Positions 9,254-17,304 of a stretch of DNA of 64,000 bases are shown in pieces. The notes under the pieces are model-generated. The model saw only the letters and a program-made list of their open reading frames with translations, did not search any database and had not been told where the DNA came from. Source of the DNA: CAUZIZ01 sp965219855 (lineage in GTDB: Bacteria > Acidobacteriota > UBA6911 > RPQK01 > JAJDTT01); assembly GCA_965219855.1 (NCBI GenBank), contig CBDCOR010000021.1, positions 372,001-436,000 of the forward strand. The letters are read 5' to 3'. A program made the position numbers and the translations under genes. Each line of letters starts with the position of its first letter. The stretch's first letter is position 1.

Positions 9254-9874
9254 ATGCAACAATCCTTGAAGCTGCTTGGCTCGATCCTACTGTTAGCGGT
9301 GCTTGCCCCCGGAGTACCGAGCGCCCTCAGTCTGCCCGCACAGTCCCCGGACACCGGAGTAGACCCAGGCGTCGAGAGAGTAGAGTGGGTTCTCAGGGAT
9401 CTTCAAGAAAACGAAGAGTCCGAGGAGCCTCAATCCAAGACTTACACCGTGGCAGAATCGGACCTGAATGCCTACCTGGAAGCCCAACTCAAGGAAAACG
9501 AGTACAAAGGAGTTGACGCCCTGGCCGTACGTCTTGAGCAGGACACCAACCTGATCACAAAACTCGACATGAACATGGACGAGATCGAGCTGGGGCAGCA
9601 GAGCTTCGCAGTTCTGATATTTCTCCAGATGGCAGGGAGCCACCCCAAAGTTGAAATCGCAGGAGAGTTGATCGTCGAGGACGGAATCGGGACCTATCAG
9701 GTCAAGACCATGCTCTTCAACGGATTTACAGTCCCGCCCGCACTGGTCCAGACGGTCTTGACCTCGGTCGGTCGCTCCTCTGAACCTCCCTTCGACCCCA
9801 GCCAGCCCTTCGAGATGCCTTATCGCATCAAGATCGTCAAGATCGAGAACGGCCAAGTTACCATTTACACCTGA
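9254..9874 (+). CDS. Exported protein of unknown function
   Basis: The 206-residue protein starts with a clear signal peptide (MQQSLKLLGSILLLAVLAPG, cleavage near ALS-LPA). The mature part has an acidic segment (ENEESEEP), then a predicted beta-rich region with YTVAESDLNAYLEAQL and a C-terminal PFEMPYRIKIVKIENGQVTIY. The layout resembles small periplasmic lipid-binding-like beta proteins, but I cannot assign a family. It lies between thiI and the nucleotidyltransferase gene on the same strand, and a strong hairpin follows its stop. Confidence 0.75.
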   Translation: MQQSLKLLGSILLLAVLAPGVPSALSLPAQSPDTGVDPGVERVEWVLRDLQENEESEEPQSKTYTVAESDLNAYLEAQLKENEYKGVDALAVRLEQDTNLITKLDMNMDEIELGQQSFAVLIFLQMAGSHPKVEIAGELIVEDGIGTYQVKTMLFNGFTVPPALVQTVLTSVGRSSEPPFDPSQPFEMPYRIKIVKIENGQVTIYT

Positions 9875-9895
9875 ACCAGACCCTGGAAAGAACCT

Positions 9896-9926
9896 CAAGA
9901 TACAAGATACAGTATCTTGTATCTTG
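9896..9926. terminator. Perfect 15-bp hairpin built of AAGATAC units
   Basis: Bases 9896-9910 pair perfectly with 9912-9926, leaving a one-base loop. Each arm contains two copies of the heptamer AAGATAC or its complement. It lies 22 bp after the stop of the exported protein gene. It may terminate transcription or stabilise the mRNA end, though no U-tract follows, so a repeat or cruciform role is equally possible. Confidence 0.55.
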
Positions 9927-9962
9927 TACCCTGGAATTTTTCCTTCAAGCTCGAGGACGGAA

Positions 9963-11291
9963 TTGCTTGAATCTGCGGATCCAGGGCTGCTGCGGGGCGC
10001 GTTGACGGTCTCGCGACGACTCGAGGAGCAAGGCCACCAGGCCTATTTTGCCGGAGGAGCCGTTCGCGATCTCCTCCTGGGCAAGGCAATCGCGGACATC
10101 GACATCGCTACGTCCGCTGCTCCTGATGTGGTCGAGGACCTGTTTCCTCAAACCGTCAGTGTGGGGAAGCAGTTCGGCGTGATCGTCGTCGTGTTGGACC
10201 AAACCAACTACGAGGTAACGACCTTCAGGAGCGATTCCGGCTATGCAGATGGACGTCACCCTTCGAGGGTCGTCTTTTCCGACGCCCGCCAGGATGCCCT
10301 CAGGCGCGACTTCACCATCAACTCACTCTTCTTGAATCCGGAGACGGGCGAGGTCATCGACTACAACCGTGGAAGAGACGATCTTGAGCGCCGGCTGATT
10401 CGTAGTGTGGGCAAACCCGAACAAACTCTAGAAGAGGACAAGCTACGTATTCTTCGGGCAGTTCGATTCGCGTGTCAGCTCGGATTCGAGATCGAAGCAG
10501 ACACCTATCTCCATCTGAGCAGGTTCGCCGATCAACTCAGGCGCATCAGCTGGGAGCGGATCCGGGACGAGGTTCTCAAGATCCTCACTGGTCCAGACCC
10601 AGGTCGTGGATTGAAGCTGATGTTCGATACGGGGATTCTAAAGACGATTCTTCCCGAGGTAGCAGTCATGGATGGAGTTGCCCAGCCTCCTCAGTTTCAC
10701 CCAGAGGGAGATGTCCTGGAGCACACACGCCTGTTGTTTTCTCTCTCCCGATCTCGAAGCCAGACCCTGGCCCTTGCGATTCTGTTACACGACGTCGGGA
10801 AACCCCCCACTTTTACGATCAGGGAGCGCATTCGCTTTGACGGCCATGCTGAACTGGGAGCCGAAATGGCCGGAACAATCTGCCGTCGGTTACGGCTCTC
10901 CAACGAAAAGGTTGACGGAGTAGTCGATCTGGTGAAGGATCATCTCCGTTTTATTCACGTCAAGGAGATGCGTGAGAGCACTCTCAAGCGCTTTCTTCGG
11001 AGGGGAAATATCGACGATCATTTGGAGCTGCATCGGCTGGACTGCTTAGCCAGCCATGGAGACTTGTCTAATTACGACTTCTGTTGCGGGAAGCTGCTGG
11101 AACTAAGTCAGGAGACCCTCAGACCAGCCCGCCTCATCAACGGACACGACCTGATCGAGCTGGGACTGGAGCCCGGTCCACTGTTTTCGGAGATCCTGAA
11201 TACCGTCGAGGATCGGCAGCTGGAGGGAAGCCTGATCTCGAAAGAGCAGGCATTAAACTGGGTAGAGACCCACTACCTTGAGGAACGCTGA
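9963..11291 (+). CDS. cca: tRNA nucleotidyltransferase (CCA-adding) / poly(A) polymerase family with HD domain
   Basis: A class II nucleotidyltransferase head shows GGAVRDLLLGKAIADIDIAT (the metal-binding DxD is in DID), then TTFRSD and the RRDFTINSLF motif. The RNA-binding neck follows (EEDKLRILRAVRFACQLGF), then an HD-type phosphohydrolase domain with LLHDVGKPP and DGHAELGA. The enzyme repairs or builds the 3' CCA of tRNA, or adds A-tails. The frame is open from a TTG at 9924 inside the hairpin, but a TTG at 9963 has a GAGG six bases upstream and is preferred. Subfamily (CCA versus PcnB) is not resolved. Confidence 0.88.
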   Translation: MLESADPGLLRGALTVSRRLEEQGHQAYFAGGAVRDLLLGKAIADIDIATSAAPDVVEDLFPQTVSVGKQFGVIVVVLDQTNYEVTTFRSDSGYADGRHPSRVVFSDARQDALRRDFTINSLFLNPETGEVIDYNRGRDDLERRLIRSVGKPEQTLEEDKLRILRAVRFACQLGFEIEADTYLHLSRFADQLRRISWERIRDEVLKILTGPDPGRGLKLMFDTGILKTILPEVAVMDGVAQPPQFHPEGDVLEHTRLLFSLSRSRSQTLALAILLHDVGKPPTFTIRERIRFDGHAELGAEMAGTICRRLRLSNEKVDGVVDLVKDHLRFIHVKEMRESTLKRFLRRGNIDDHLELHRLDCLASHGDLSNYDFCCGKLLELSQETLRPARLINGHDLIELGLEPGPLFSEILNTVEDRQLEGSLISKEQALNWVETHYLEER

Positions 11292-11365
11292 GATCTAGTC
11301 CCGAGCCGGATCCGCAAATTGGATCTGCAGGGGTCAGGGATATCATTGTCAGGGAGAGCGCTCAT

Positions 11366-12652
11366 ATGGAACGACAAGAGACGGTCGCTGTCATTGGGCT
11401 GGGGTACGTAGGGCTACCTGTTGCCCTGGCTTTTGGACGTGCCACCAGGACCATTGGCTATGATGTTTCAGAAGAGAAGGTCAGGGCCTATCAACAGGGC
11501 TTCGATCCCACCGAAGAGATGCCGGCAGATGCCTTCAAACAAGCAAAGCAGCTGGTCTTCACCACTGAACCAGCTCAGCTGCGGGAGGTCGATTTCTTCA
11601 TTGTGGCCGTTCCCACCCCCATCGATGAAGCTGAACGACCGGATATGACCTTCCTTACTGAGGCGAGTCGGACCGTCGCGAATCAGATGAAGAAGGGAGC
11701 CATCGTAGTTTACGAATCCACCGTGTACCCGGGTGTCACGGAGGAGATCTGCGTGGATGTCCTGGAAAGGGAATCGGGTCTCAAGTGCGGTTCTGACTTC
11801 AAGGTTGGCTACTCTCCCGAGCGCATCAACCCAGGGGACCCCGAACATCGACTCGAGAAGATCGTGAAGGTGGTCGCGGGACAGGATCAAGAGACCTTGG
11901 AGGTTATGACCAGGCTGTATGGCCAGATAACGGAGGCAGGTGTCTTTCCGGCTCCCAGTATCAAGGTAGCCGAAGCAGCGAAGGTGATTGAAAACACGCA
12001 GCGCGACCTGAACATCGCCCTGATGAATGAGCTGGCTATTATCTTCGATCGACTGGGAATCGATACTCAGGATGTCCTACGGGTTGCAGAGACCAAATGG
12101 AACTTTCTCCCCTTTCGACCCGGGCTGGTCGGGGGGCATTGCATCGGCGTCGATCCCTATTACCTGACTCACAAAGCCCAGGCGGTCGGCTATCACCCAG
12201 AGGTCATTCTGGCGGGGAGGCGTATCAACGACAGCATGGGCCAATACATCGCCCAGCAGATAGTCAAGAAACTGATCAAGGCCCGCCGCCACGACGGCAT
12301 GCCTGTCCTGGTGATGGGACTGACCTTTAAAGAGGACTGTGTTGATCTGCGCAATTCGAAGGTCGTCGATCTGGTACGAGAGCTCGAATCCTTTGGTATC
12401 GAGGTACTGGTGTGGGATCCCGTCGCCAATCCCGAGGAAGCGCGGATTCAATATGACATCGATCTGGTTGGCTGGGAGACGGTGCCGGAGCTCTCCGCCA
12501 TCGTTGCCGCGGTTCCGCACCGCAAGGTGCTAGAAGTCGACCTGAACAAGCTAGCGGAAAAATCAGGACCCGACACACCCTTCGTCGACGTGAGATCGCA
12601 GTTCTCCCGTCGCCTGCTCCGGCAGGCGGGATTCGAGGTGTGGAGACTTTGA
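11366..12652 (+). CDS. Nucleotide-sugar dehydrogenase (UDP-N-acetylhexosamine 6-dehydrogenase type)
   Basis: The 428-residue protein has a Rossmann fold with GLGYVGLPVA near the start, ESTVYPGVTEE, GYSPERINPGD, and the catalytic-cysteine motif GGHCIGVDPYYL. The C-terminal domain has LTFKEDCVDLRNS and a late WDP. These features match the WbpA/TviB/WecC branch, which oxidises UDP-GlcNAc, UDP-GalNAc or UDP-ManNAc at C6 with two NAD+ for surface polysaccharide synthesis. No other polysaccharide genes lie next to it here. The closest substrate cannot be decided from sequence alone. Confidence 0.9.
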   Translation: MERQETVAVIGLGYVGLPVALAFGRATRTIGYDVSEEKVRAYQQGFDPTEEMPADAFKQAKQLVFTTEPAQLREVDFFIVAVPTPIDEAERPDMTFLTEASRTVANQMKKGAIVVYESTVYPGVTEEICVDVLERESGLKCGSDFKVGYSPERINPGDPEHRLEKIVKVVAGQDQETLEVMTRLYGQITEAGVFPAPSIKVAEAAKVIENTQRDLNIALMNELAIIFDRLGIDTQDVLRVAETKWNFLPFRPGLVGGHCIGVDPYYLTHKAQAVGYHPEVILAGRRINDSMGQYIAQQIVKKLIKARRHDGMPVLVMGLTFKEDCVDLRNSKVVDLVRELESFGIEVLVWDPVANPEEARIQYDIDLVGWETVPELSAIVAAVPHRKVLEVDLNKLAEKSGPDTPFVDVRSQFSRRLLRQAGFEVWRL

Positions 12653-12705
12653 ACACGGTCGTCTGTAGTCCTTGAAGCCGACTGATTCCCCAACGGAGGT
12701 TCTTG

Positions 12706-14070
12706 ATGGAGATCACAGAAGAGGTCCTTCGCAGAGTAGCGGAAACAGCCGAAGGGTTGTACGAAGAGACAGTTCAGCTGATTCGCGATCTGGTCCGTAT
12801 CCCTAGCGAGAGCCCAAGCTATGCCTACGCCAAACTGTATGAGGAGCGTGGCTACACCGAGATGTACGATGCTCCAATGACCCTGGGAGGGGAGAAGAAG
12901 GTGGCCGAGTTTCTGCAGCCAGTCATGGATTCGCTGGGCGCCGAGACGGTCATGGAGGCCAAGGAGCCTTTGAGGCCGAACCTGATCGGAATCCTTCCGG
13001 GCAGTGGCGAAGGCCGATCCCTGGCGCTCAACGCCCACACCGACACCGTACCCACAGGGCCCCACGAAGAGTGGAGATGGCAGGATCCCTTCAGCGCCAA
13101 GATCGAGGACGGGAAGCTCTGGGGCCGTGGTTCTACGGACGACAAGGGCCCCCTGGCCTGCATGGTCAAGGCGATGGAAACGATTCGGCGTTCCGGCTAC
13201 CGACTCAAGGGCGAACTACAGCTCCACGCCACCGTGGGTGAAGAGACAATGGACGGGAAAACCCACGGACCGGGATACTTTGTCCCCAGGAACCCCCGTT
13301 ACAAGACCGATGCATGCGTAGTTTGCGAGTCCTCGGCTCCTCCACACTCCCACGGTATCTGTGTCGCCTCCGGCGGAGTCTCCTGGCTCCACATCGTCGT
13401 CAAGGGAAAGCCTGTGCATGCGGCCATGGGCTACCGCACCTACCGCAGCGGCTACGAAGGACAGGAGGTGGGTGTGGACGCGGTCCGAAAGGCCAATGCA
13501 ATCTACCAGGGGCTGCTGGATTTGGATGAGCAGTGGGCGGAAAGCCGAGTCGATCCGACGGGGCTGACCCCCGAAGGCTACTCTTCGATCATCACAGCCT
13601 GGATTCATGGGCACCCCAAGGGAATCGAAGTGCCCTTCTTTGTCGCCGATCACTGTGAGCTGGGCGCCGCCGTCTGGAGACATCCAGGAGATAGCTACAC
13701 TTCGGTCCGGACGGAGGTGGAAGAAAAGATCCAGAGCATCTGCCAACAAGATTCCTGGCTGCGCGAGCATCCGCCCGAGGTGGAGTGGCGGCTGGACTGG
13801 CCACCTTTTCAAATCTCAAGAGATCATCCCCTGGTCCAGACCGCCGGCCTGGCGTATGAAACCGTCCTGGGGCAGCCCGCACCCCATATGACGTGGCAAC
13901 CGGTAAGTGACGGCCGATTCTATCAGGAGTGCGGAGTCCCCTCTCTGCTCATGGGTCCGGGCGACTATCGCCGAGCCCACTGCTACGATGAATTCCTGGA
14001 GCTGGACCAGATCGTGGACGCCCTCAAGATCTATGCACTAACCGTAATGGGCTGGTGTGGATTTGAGTAG
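12706..14070 (+). CDS. M20 family metallopeptidase
   Basis: The roughly 454-residue di-zinc hydrolase shows the first metal motif LNAHTDTVPTGP, the bridging Asp in GRGSTDDKGPLACM, the general-base Glu in ATVGEETMDGKTHGPGY, and a dimerisation lid with VKGKPVHAA. It resembles the ArgE/DapE/CPG2 group that hydrolyses N-acyl amino acids or dipeptides. GGAGG lies seven bases before the ATG at 12706; a TTG directly before it is less likely to be the start. It stands alone between the sugar dehydrogenase and a noncoding region. The substrate is unknown. Confidence 0.88.
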   Translation: MEITEEVLRRVAETAEGLYEETVQLIRDLVRIPSESPSYAYAKLYEERGYTEMYDAPMTLGGEKKVAEFLQPVMDSLGAETVMEAKEPLRPNLIGILPGSGEGRSLALNAHTDTVPTGPHEEWRWQDPFSAKIEDGKLWGRGSTDDKGPLACMVKAMETIRRSGYRLKGELQLHATVGEETMDGKTHGPGYFVPRNPRYKTDACVVCESSAPPHSHGICVASGGVSWLHIVVKGKPVHAAMGYRTYRSGYEGQEVGVDAVRKANAIYQGLLDLDEQWAESRVDPTGLTPEGYSSIITAWIHGHPKGIEVPFFVADHCELGAAVWRHPGDSYTSVRTEVEEKIQSICQQDSWLREHPPEVEWRLDWPPFQISRDHPLVQTAGLAYETVLGQPAPHMTWQPVSDGRFYQECGVPSLLMGPGDYRRAHCYDEFLELDQIVDALKIYALTVMGWCGFE

Positions 14071-14090
14071 TTGGCTGCTAGGCTGAAACT

Positions 14091-14220
14091 AACCTGAAAC
14101 TTCATTTGCGAGCGTAGCTTTGGCCTCCAGGCCGAAGTCTTCTTGATTCGAGCCTTTGGCTCGGACGGCGGCCTGGAGCCCACCGCTACGCCGGGCCCGA
14201 AGTTTCGCTCTCGAATGGGG
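14091..14220. repeat. Repeated palindromic element, copy A
   Basis: The element starts at CTGAAACTT and ends at AAGTTTCGCTCTCGAATGGGG. Inside is a large imperfect hairpin: CGTAGC...GGCCTCCAGGCCG pairs with CGGCGGCCTGGAG...GCTACG (14113-14190). A diverged copy lies at 32252-32500. It resembles a non-autonomous MITE/REP element. The rest of the gap to 14498 shows no gene, repeat or clear signal. Confidence 0.75.
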
Positions 14221-14498
14221 CCAGCGTCATTGCGTTGGTCAGAGAAGCCTGAAGCGCAAGCGAGGGGGTGGCCACAGCGCCATACATCGACAAACGGGCT
14301 TTGAACAGAAGCAGTAGACGATGAACGACTTGAACTGTTGGCAACATAAAGGCACGGCCAATGGGTCCTGGTACGACGGTTTGACCCCGAATTACACAGA
14401 CTGATACAGTGCCAGGACGTTATTTCCTGACGCATTACCGAAACCCGTTGCCAGCTGCCGGCGACGGCTAACCGTCCCACCTGGGGTGAAGGGGTCTC

Positions 14499-15155
14499 AT
14501 GTCTGGGAAAATCCGCGAGTACCCGTCTGAAGGAATCACCGTAACCTACGACGTCAAACGCTGCATTCACGCGGCTGAATGTGTCCACGGTTCACCTCGG
14601 GTCTTTGATCCCAAAGGCAGGCCCTGGATCGACGCCGGCAAGGGCGCTCCCAGCGAAATCGCCGAGACGGTGCTGAAGTGTCCCACCGGAGCCCTGCACT
14701 TCGAGCGTCACGATGGTGGAAAGAGCGAAGCTGCTCCAAATCGTAATTCCGCCTCGATCGCCGCGAATGGTCCCCTCTACCTCGAGGGAGATCTGACACT
14801 GAGCCTGCCTGATGGCAGCGCTCTCAGGGAAACTCGGGCGGCATTATGCCGCTGCGGTAGTTCCCAGAACAAACCCTTTTGCGACAACACTCACCTGGAG
14901 ACGAAGTTCTCTGATCCTGGTCGGCTTGACGTGCAACGCATCGGCTCGGGCAAGGCGGAAGGCGAAGGAGGCGAGCTGAAGGTCCGCTCGACGCCCAACG
15001 GCCCCTTGCTGCTCCAGGGTCCAGTAACCATCAAGAGTGCCGACGGTGCCTATCAAGCAGTCACTGCAAGATGTGCTCTGTGTCGGTGTGGGGAGTCAGA
15101 AAACAAACCCTTTTGCGATGGGACTCATGGCAGGGTCAATTTCCAAGCCCCTTAG
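14499..15155 (+). CDS. Iron-sulfur protein: Fer4_19-type domain plus two CDGSH domains
   Basis: The 218-residue protein has three metal-binding modules. The N-terminal domain (about 10-70) has ITVTYDVKRCIHAAECV and VLKCPTGAL, typical of the divergent 4Fe-4S Fer4_19 domain. Two CDGSH modules follow, CRCGSSQNKPFCDNTH (about 121-136) and CRCGESENKPFCDGTH (about 194-209), each with the Cys3-His set that binds a 2Fe-2S cluster. Such proteins are thought to be redox or cluster-transfer factors. No signal peptide. The 3' end overlaps the convergent methyltransferase-like gene by 60 bp. Confidence 0.9.
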   Translation: MSGKIREYPSEGITVTYDVKRCIHAAECVHGSPRVFDPKGRPWIDAGKGAPSEIAETVLKCPTGALHFERHDGGKSEAAPNRNSASIAANGPLYLEGDLTLSLPDGSALRETRAALCRCGSSQNKPFCDNTHLETKFSDPGRLDVQRIGSGKAEGEGGELKVRSTPNGPLLLQGPVTIKSADGAYQAVTARCALCRCGESENKPFCDGTHGRVNFQAP

Positions 15156-15752
15156 GGTCTTTAACCCAGATGGTTCGTAAGGCTTCCCTGGGCTAGGAGC
15201 CTGTCCGAGCTGAATCTTGATCAAGACCGCTGCCGCTATAATCAAGGCCCACACAACGGCCCGATACTCGCGATTCGAAATCACTCTTCCCCACTGGAAC
15301 TCACGCCCTTCCGCGAGAGTCAGTTCCGGAGGCAGCACGCGCCGACTGCCGGGCAGGGGGAAAAAACGAGGAACAGCGGCGCGATACGCTTTGTAGGAAT
15401 CTCCTAATCCTTCCATTTCACGCTCCTCCATTCTAATTACCGGAAGATAGAGCGCGAAAAAGATCAGCAGGAATGGCCCGATGAGCCAGGGCTGAGCCCC
15501 CGCCACGGTGAAACCCAGGCCGATCAAAAACGAACCAAGATAGAGGGGATTGCGAGTCCGTCGATAGGGACCGGAGACGGTAAGCCCCTGAAACTTCTTC
15601 AGGTGGCCTGCCGCCCACAACCTCAGGACAAGACCCAGCAGCACCAGCACCAGCCCAGGACCCAGCCAGACTAGCGTGGGCATCGCCCAGTACAAGTAAA
15701 GAATCGCATAACAGATGGACGCGGGAACGCGGACTCTCTGTATTGCAGTCAT
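15096..15752 (-). CDS. Isoprenylcysteine carboxyl methyltransferase-family membrane protein
   Basis: The 218-residue protein has about five hydrophobic segments (SICYAILYLYW, LGPGLVLVLLGLVLRLWA, YLGSFLIGLGF, PWLIGPFLLIFFALYLP, AVVWALIIAAAVLI). It carries the ICMT/PEMT signature around GPYRRTRNPLYLGSFL and the R-x-EEREM motif that contacts S-adenosylmethionine. The family methylates lipids or prenylated compounds in the membrane; the bacterial substrate is usually unknown. It converges on the CDGSH gene with a 60-bp coding overlap, which is unusual, so one of the two 3' ends may be longer than needed. Confidence 0.75.
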   Translation of the reverse strand: MTAIQRVRVPASICYAILYLYWAMPTLVWLGPGLVLVLLGLVLRLWAAGHLKKFQGLTVSGPYRRTRNPLYLGSFLIGLGFTVAGAQPWLIGPFLLIFFALYLPVIRMEEREMEGLGDSYKAYRAAVPRFFPLPGSRRVLPPELTLAEGREFQWGRVISNREYRAVVWALIIAAAVLIKIQLGQAPSPGKPYEPSGLKTLRGLEIDPAMSPIAKGFVF

Positions 15753-15835
15753 CAGTCAATGCGCGAGCCGGCTACGCTGGTTGGGAGGGTGCCCTGGTAG
15801 TTACAAGGCCTGGGTCAAAATCTGACAGATCGCGT

Positions 15836-16042
15836 CTAGCGAGGATCTGACAGGCCGCGTCTACGGAGAAATCGCACACCCAGACTGAGCAATCCGATGC
15901 CCATAATGACAAATCCCCATTCCGAGAGTGTGGGTATCTCCTCTACGACATGATCATTGACCCCCGCCAAGGCTGCACCAGACAACGTAAACATTGCGAA
16001 CAGGGCGATCAAGTAGGTAGAGGCCTGTTTGCTGCTTGTCAT
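15836..16042 (-). CDS. 68-residue IPTL-CTERM protein
   Basis: The protein is almost only targeting signals: an N-terminal signal peptide (STYLIALFAMFTLSGAALA), about eight linker residues, then an IPTL-CTERM sorting signal (IPTLSEWGFVIMGIGLLSLG, then an Arg-rich tail). IPTL-CTERM is a variant of the PEP-CTERM tripartite signals handled by exosortase-like systems. A strong GGAGGAGGG lies six bases before the ATG at 16042, which favours that start over the upstream one at 16084. No domain lies between the two signals, so this is either a surface-anchored micropeptide or a remnant of a longer gene. Confidence 0.8.
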   Translation of the reverse strand: MTSSKQASTYLIALFAMFTLSGAALAGVNDHVVEEIPTLSEWGFVIMGIGLLSLGVRFLRRRGLSDPR

Positions 16043-16123
16043 ATCGACCCTCCTCCGCAGTTTCTTGATATCAGCGGATCTCATGCTCTAGGGAGCCGGT
16101 CTCCAACCAGGGTCAAAGGCCGT

Positions 16124-16200
<77 letters not shown>

Positions 16201-16211
16201 ACGAACGGTAG

Positions 16212-16241
16212 AGTATAGCTTAGCGCTGTCCGCGTTGACAA
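16212..16241 (-). promoter_or_regulatory. Promoter of tRNA-Ile
   Basis: On the minus strand TTGTCA (16236-16241) and TATACT (16212-16217) are separated by 18 bp. The -10 lies 11 bp before the mature tRNA 5' end. This fits a sigma-70-type promoter. Confidence 0.65.
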
Positions 16242-16330
16242 GAATCCATAGCCGGTGGATCGACGACAGAGGACTTTGCTGAAACGCCCCCTCTTCACTT
16301 GTTTGGCCTGGGTGAACGGATGCAGATAGA

Positions 16331-16813
16331 ATGGGGTCCGTGTCACGTGACATAGGATCTCAACTGCCTTCGGATTTGGTCTCGGAGCTCTCCAAGGAGA
16401 GCCCTCGTCCAAGTGCGATTCCCTTGATCAGCGTCGATCAGGACGGCCTGCCTCACGTGGCACTTGTCTCCTATTTCGAGCTCTTTCTGGTCCGCAGGAA
16501 GCTCCATTTCTTCAGCCACAAATCGAGCCGCACTACCAAGTTTCTGCGCAGCCGGCGTTCCTGTACCCTTGCCTTCGTACACGCTGACTACGTGTACTAT
16601 GTAAAGGGTCGGGCGCGCTGGCTCCATGATAACGAGCAAAGGTCGGTTTTCAGGCTTCAAGTGGAATCAGTGATGCAAGATTTTCCCACAGTCGACGAGA
16701 GGAGTGTGTCCCTCAAACACGGAATCCGCTTCGAAGGTGAAGAGGCGGACATTCAGGAGCGGATGAAACTTCGCGAGGTGGTCAAATCTCAAAGCGTGAG
16801 GCTTATTGGTTGA
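16331..16813 (+). CDS. Pyridoxamine 5'-phosphate oxidase-like flavin-binding protein
   Basis: The 160-residue protein looks like a split-barrel PNPOx-like protein: IPLISVDQDGLPHVALVSYFELFLV at the N-terminal strands (residues about 30-54), then LHFFSHKSSRTTKFL, and AFVHADYVYYVKGRARWL. Such proteins bind FMN, F420 or haem and act as small oxidoreductases or stress proteins. No membrane segment. It lies upstream of the GlcG-like gene on the same strand with a 39-bp gap. The cofactor cannot be determined. Confidence 0.7.
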   Translation: MGSVSRDIGSQLPSDLVSELSKESPRPSAIPLISVDQDGLPHVALVSYFELFLVRRKLHFFSHKSSRTTKFLRSRRSCTLAFVHADYVYYVKGRARWLHDNEQRSVFRLQVESVMQDFPTVDERSVSLKHGIRFEGEEADIQERMKLREVVKSQSVRLIG

Positions 16814-16852
16814 ACCGGCAAAACTAGAATTTACCTGGGAAAGGAGCGAGCA

Positions 16853-17287
16853 ATGAGTTTAGTAGACCGCCAGCGAATCTCACTCACTCTAGAGGGTGCC
16901 AAGCTGATGATGAAAGCTGCCGAGAAAAAGGCCACCTAGATCGGAGTCGACATGGACATCGCCATCGTTGACGACGGCACCAATCTCCTCTGCTTCCATC
17001 GCATGGACGGAGCCAAGATCACCAGCATCGATGTGGCGATCAACAAGGCGTTCACGGCGGCCGGCGCTCGAGTACCGACGGCGAAATACGGCGAGCTCGC
17101 GGCTCCTGGCGCCAAGGCTTTCGGAATTCACGTCAGCAACCAGGGACGCTTCATGATTCTCGGTGGGGGCCTGCCGATTGTGGTTGATGGACAACCCATC
17201 GGTGGAATCGGCTGTAGTAGTGGTACCGTAGATCAGGACGCAGAAGTATCCCAGGCCGGCATCGACGCCCTGCTGACAGCTCTGTAG
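16853..17287 (+). pseudogene. GlcG/HbpS family protein with in-frame amber codon
   Basis: A 144-codon frame from ATG 16853 (AGGAGCGAG upstream) matches the GlcG/HbpS haem-degrading/corrinoid-type family: RISLTLEGAKLMMKAAEKKAT, then IGVDMDIAIVDDGTNLLCFHRMDGA, ITSIDVAINKAFTAA and the C-terminal GGLPIVVDGQPIGGIGCSSGT. Codon 29 at 16937-16939 is TAG, in the position that in relatives is a variable, often acidic residue. GAG to TAG would be a single change. An internal ATG at 16952 could restart translation but would drop the first helix. The gene is 17 bp before lpdA and was probably co-transcribed with it. Confidence 0.8.
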
Positions 17288-17304
17288 GAAGTGAGATCGC
17301 TGAG

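Noticed and set aside
16937..16939. Programmed amber recoding (pyrrolysine or similar)
   Set aside because: No suppressor machinery or stem-loop is visible, and TAG terminates other genes here. A simple nonsense mutation is sufficient.
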